Assembly: GCF_026113935.1 (NCBI RefSeq)
Contig: NZ_JAPEUL010000009.1
Coordinates: forward strand, 888,501 to 952,500
DNA length: 64,000 nt
Reading direction: 5' to 3'
Origin: Marinomonas rhodophyticola
GTDB lineage: Bacteria; Pseudomonadota; Gammaproteobacteria; Pseudomonadales; Marinomonadaceae
Shown here: piece by piece, positions 61,582 through 64,000 of the stretch
Position numbering within the stretch: the stretch's first letter is position 1
Layout of the letters: each line of letters opens with the position of its first letter
Program-made: the position numbers and the translations under genes
Notes under the pieces: generated by a model
Database searches by the model: none
What the model was told of the DNA's origin: nothing
Seen by the model: the letters and a program-made list of their open reading frames with translations, nothing else

Positions 61582-61778
61582 CCTACTTATTTTCGAAGCA
61601 TGTAGGCAGTTTGCGGACAATAGATTCGCCTGTAATCGATGTCCGCGCTCGTCATGTTGGACGATTTATTGGGAGGGGTTAGGGTGACTATTTCAGTTTC
61701 ATTTTGTAATCTTGGCTGTCAAGAATGAAAAATTGCATTACAATTGCAAAATCCTATTTCAAAAAAAATGAAACCAAT

Positions 61779-62561
61779 ATGACAAACGAAGAGAACAACC
61801 AGCAAATCGAACCCGTATCCTCGGTCATGAAAGTATTTGCGATATTAAACGCAATGGCAGAACACAAATCTGTTGGCGTAACAGAGTTATCGCAAACCGT
61901 CATGACGTCAAAAAGTACTGTCTATCGCTTTTTACAAACCATGAAAATGCTCGGTTTCGTCTCTCAAGAAGGCGACGATGACCGTTATTCTCTGACATTA
62001 AAACTGTTTGAAGTTAGCTCAAAAGCACTTGAACACGTGGATCTTGTGTCGCTCACCGAGCCTTACATGGCGAGCATAGCAGAGCAAACCAAAGAAGCAT
62101 TGCACCTTGGTATTCGTGACGGTGATGGCATTATCTATATCTACAAAGTAGATGCACAATACAATCTGCGCATGCAGTCTCGTATTGGTGGACGTAACCC
62201 ACTTTACTCCACTGCGATTGGTAAAGTATTACTAGCTGAACGTCCAGAAAGTTACATCCGTGACGTCTTTAAAGACACGCAGTTTGTACCTTCTACCGCA
62301 AAAACACATCGCACCATAGACGCCTTGTTAGAAGAGCTTAAGCAAGTCAAGGCGCAAGGTTATGGCGTCGATAATGAAGAACAAGAAGAAGGCCTACGCT
62401 GTATAGGTAGCCCTATTTATGATCGTTTAGGCAATGTTATTGCTGGGTTAAGTCTGTCTTTCCCCACCCTACGTTACACGCCAGAGAAGTTTGAAAAGTA
62501 CGTAAGCCTATTGCAAGAAGCGACGGCCAAAATATCGGAAAAACTCGGTTATACTAAATAA
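61779..62561 (+). CDS. kdgR: IclR-family pectin-degradation repressor KdgR
   Basis: Regulator of 260 residues (E. coli KdgR has 263). Helix-turn-helix SVGVTELSQTVMTSKSTVYR then FLQTMKMLGFV; IclR effector domain with ALHLGIRDGDGIIYIYKVDA and YGVDNEEQEEGLRCIGSPIY. The ATG at 61779 is preferred on length; an ATG at 61725 is in frame. The known effector of KdgR is KDG, the product of this pathway. KdgR-like sites lie before togM and kdgF. Confidence 0.9.
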   Translation: MTNEENNQQIEPVSSVMKVFAILNAMAEHKSVGVTELSQTVMTSKSTVYRFLQTMKMLGFVSQEGDDDRYSLTLKLFEVSSKALEHVDLVSLTEPYMASIAEQTKEALHLGIRDGDGIIYIYKVDAQYNLRMQSRIGGRNPLYSTAIGKVLLAERPESYIRDVFKDTQFVPSTAKTHRTIDALLEELKQVKAQGYGVDNEEQEEGLRCIGSPIYDRLGNVIAGLSLSFPTLRYTPEKFEKYVSLLQEATAKISEKLGYTK

Positions 62562-62579
62562 ACTTATCCGTCCCTCTTC

Positions 62580-62613
62580 AAAAGCTGGCCTTGTCATAAC
62601 GCCAGCTTTTTTA
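62580..62613 (+). terminator. Terminator after kdgR
   Basis: Perfect ten-base stem AAAAGCTGGC / GCCAGCTTTT with an eleven-base loop and six T. Confidence 0.88.
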
Positions 62614-62679
62614 TTGCCTTTAACTTGGCTGTTTATCGCAGGCAGATGATTTTTCAAATAATCATATTTTTTATAAAAT

Positions 62680-62701
62680 AAATGAAACGGCTTTTCATAA
62701 A
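62680..62701. promoter_or_regulatory. KdgR-like operator upstream of kdgF
   Basis: AAATGAAACGGCTTTTCATAAA matches the KdgR box pattern ATGAAAC-N3-GTTTCAT with one central deviation, about 70 bases before kdgF. Confidence 0.6.
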
Positions 62702-62768
62702 ATATTGAATAATGTTTTATCGCTGCTATAGTAGAGGTGTCTAAAACAAGAATACAAAGAGTTGTCCT

Positions 62769-63089
62769 ATGTTTGTTTACAATAACGAAGTCCCTCTGGA
62801 AGATCTTGGTGCGGGTGTATCGCGCAAAATCATGGCCTATTCAGATAACATCATGACAGTGGAAGTGCATTTTGAAAAAGGCGCTATTGGTCCACTGCAC
62901 AACCATCCTCATGAACAATTGACCTATGTATTGTCTGGTAAATTTGAGTTCACCATCGGCGACGAAACCAAAATCGTTGGGCCAGGCGACGCTCTGTATA
63001 AAAAACCAAATGTCATGCATGGTTGCCGCTGCTTAGAGCCAGGTGTACTGCTAGACAACTTCACCCCAGTCCGAAAAGACTTCTTATAA
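62769..63089 (+). CDS. kdgF: Cupin protein KdgF (unsaturated uronate opening)
   Basis: A 106-residue cupin. KdgF converts the ring form of 4,5-unsaturated uronates from pectin or alginate into the linear ketone. Cupin metal histidines appear in GPLHNHPHEQLTYVLSGKFE and VMHGCRCLEPG; the acidic and glycine pattern FTIGDETKIVGPGDALYKKP links them. It probably starts an operon with the RpiB-type isomerase 47 bases downstream. Confidence 0.88.
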   Translation: MFVYNNEVPLEDLGAGVSRKIMAYSDNIMTVEVHFEKGAIGPLHNHPHEQLTYVLSGKFEFTIGDETKIVGPGDALYKKPNVMHGCRCLEPGVLLDNFTPVRKDFL

Positions 63090-63136
63090 ACAAACGTCTT
63101 ATCAAACGACACAACAGAATCACTCAGGAGAAAATA

Positions 63137-63772
63137 ATGAAAATTGCACTGATGATGGAAAATAGCCAAGCAGGTAAGAACGCCACTATTCTAGAACAAC
63201 TTAATGCCGTGGCAGGCCCATTGAAACATGATGTATTCAACGTGGGCATGTGCGATGAAAACGATCACCACCTAACCTACATTCACCTAGGCATCATGGC
63301 GAGTCTTTTATTGAACTCAAAAGCCGTTGATTTCGTTGTCTCTGGCTGTGGCACAGGGCAGGGCGCCATGATGTCGTTAAACGCTCACCCAGGCGTGATA
63401 TGCGGCTATTGCTTAGAACCCTCAGACGCTTTCCTGTTTAACCAAATCAACAACGGCAACGCCATCGCCATGGCCTTTGCCAAAGGCTTCGGCTGGGCCG
63501 CCGAACTCAACGCACGTTACATCTTCGAAAAAGCCTTCACAGGCCCCCGTGGCGAAGGTTACCCAGTTGAGCGTCGAGAACCACAAGTTAAAAACGCTGG
63601 TATCTTGAACCTAGTGAAAGCGGCAACCATGAAAGACAACTACTTGGATGGTTTAAAAGCCATGGACCAAGCACTGGTGAAAACCGCGGTATCTGGTGAA
63701 CGCTTCCAGCAATGCTTCTTTGATAATTGCCAGAACCCTGAGATCGAAGCGTACGTGCGTTCGTTATTGTAA
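63137..63772 (+). CDS. RpiB/LacA/LacB-family isomerase, probable DhuI-type uronate isomerase
   Basis: A 211-residue protein. MKIALMMENSQAGKNATILE opens it, and FVVSGCGTGQGAMMSLN is the RpiB active-site motif with the catalytic cysteine. C-terminal KTAVSGERFQQCFFDN. RpiB-type enzymes (DhuI in streptococci) isomerise 5-keto-4-deoxyuronate to DKII, the step KduI does in enterobacteria. There is no kduI in the window and kduD and kdgF are adjacent, so I infer that role. GGAG precedes the ATG at 63137. Confidence 0.75.
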   Translation: MKIALMMENSQAGKNATILEQLNAVAGPLKHDVFNVGMCDENDHHLTYIHLGIMASLLLNSKAVDFVVSGCGTGQGAMMSLNAHPGVICGYCLEPSDAFLFNQINNGNAIAMAFAKGFGWAAELNARYIFEKAFTGPRGEGYPVERREPQVKNAGILNLVKAATMKDNYLDGLKAMDQALVKTAVSGERFQQCFFDNCQNPEIEAYVRSLL

Positions 63773-63793
63773 AAACCTCGACACACAAACACG

Positions 63794-63821
63794 ACCTACA
63801 GAAAACCAACCACCTGTAGGT
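63794..63821. repeat. Short inverted repeat related to the REP ends
   Basis: Arms ACCTACAG / CTGTAGGT around a twelve-base loop, with flanks CACG and TGGCC resembling truncated REP ends, just past the isomerase gene. Confidence 0.5.
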
Positions 63822-63859
63822 TGGCCTTCAGGCTTAAGGATCCCCACAAATATAGAGTG

Positions 63860-64000
63860 ATGCCCACTTGTTGGTTAAACTATTTTCGCCAAAAAATAAG
63901 CCAGACAAGGGGCATCACATTGTTATTATCGAGTTTACTTCCTGACAATTCAATCTCCATTGATAAGCGAACCTATACAGCTTTATCAGATGCAGTATCC
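63860..64000 (+). CDS. Open reading frame running off the window edge, unknown
   Basis: An ATG at 63860 (weak AGAG upstream) opens a 47-codon frame to the window end: MPTCWLNYFRQKISQTRGIT, then LLLSSLLPDNSISIDKRTYT and ALSDAVS. A TTG at 63920 is another possible start. I do not recognise the protein. An inverted pair TGATGCCC...GGGCATCA (63858-63865 and 63910-63917) overlaps the beginning, which may mean the TTG start is the real one and the pair is an operator or leader hairpin. Confidence 0.35.
   Translation, partial: MPTCWLNYFRQKISQTRGITLLLSSLLPDNSISIDKRTYTALSDAVS

Noticed and set aside
61755-61775. TTTC-A8-TGAAA before kdgR as an autoregulatory KdgR box
   Set aside because: The half-sites are in the reverse order (TTTCA then TGAAA) compared with the other two sites, and the centre is an A run; chance is likely.

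Overview
The window looks like a chromosomal segment from a marine gammaproteobacterium of the Oceanospirillales, most likely Marinomonas or a close relative. This rests on the mix of housekeeping genes (engB, gshA, radA, glnK-amt, comM, rep, glmU-glmS), a Pseudomonas-type two-subunit arginine succinyltransferase pathway, oligogalacturonate and galactoside catabolic islands suited to plant or seagrass debris, and scattered REP-like repeats. The genus is an inference from gene content and protein style; no 16S gene is present.

Layout. 1-8 kb: dsbA (cut by the window edge) divergent from engB, then gshA, then the arginine succinyltransferase operon aruF-aruG-astD-astB on the minus strand. 8-16.5 kb: a DUF1653 gene, two LysR regulators, an RND efflux pump with its lipoprotein adaptor, and mmsA. 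16.6-29.4 kb: a ClpP-like lipoprotein, a DUF1289 protein, radA, a GNAT-nitrilase fusion, glnK-amt behind a sigma-54-like promoter, ubiK, a Trp-rich protein, comM, a BASS transporter, rep, a c5-type cytochrome, a small monooxygenase and tRNA-Arg(CCG). 29.5-33.7 kb: a coiled-coil membrane protein, nhaR, an HPF-like protein, an unknown protein and a damaged XRE regulator. 33.7-40.7 kb: a LacI-controlled GH4 alpha-galactosidase and CUT1 sugar ABC transporter module with twin palindromic operators. 40.8-43.5 kb: arsR-GAPDH-arsJ arsenate resistance. 43.7-49 kb: a small lipoprotein, an IS110 element with a candidate bridge RNA region, then glmU and glmS. 49.3-54.6 kb: signalling genes (GAF-PAS-GGDEF, a chemoreceptor, GGDEF-EAL). 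55-63.8 kb: an oligogalacturonate island (ogl, togMNAB, kduD, kdgR, kdgF and an RpiB-type isomerase). An open reading frame runs off the right edge.

How the genes work together. The right-hand island forms most of a route: TogMNAB imports oligogalacturonides, Ogl cleaves them, KdgF opens the unsaturated uronate, an RpiB-family isomerase probably replaces KduI, KduD makes 2-keto-3-deoxygluconate, and KdgR controls expression. KdgK and KdgA are not here. The ars genes make and export 1-arseno-3-phosphoglycerate. The GH4 module imports and hydrolyses a galactoside.

Data quality matters. About fifteen otherwise intact genes, including essential engB, carry single-base frameshifts, many in homopolymers, at roughly one per 4 kb. 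I treat these as probable sequencing indels and annotate each gene across its frameshift. Two in-frame stop codons (in the IS110 transposase and the XRE gene) are substitutions and may be real.
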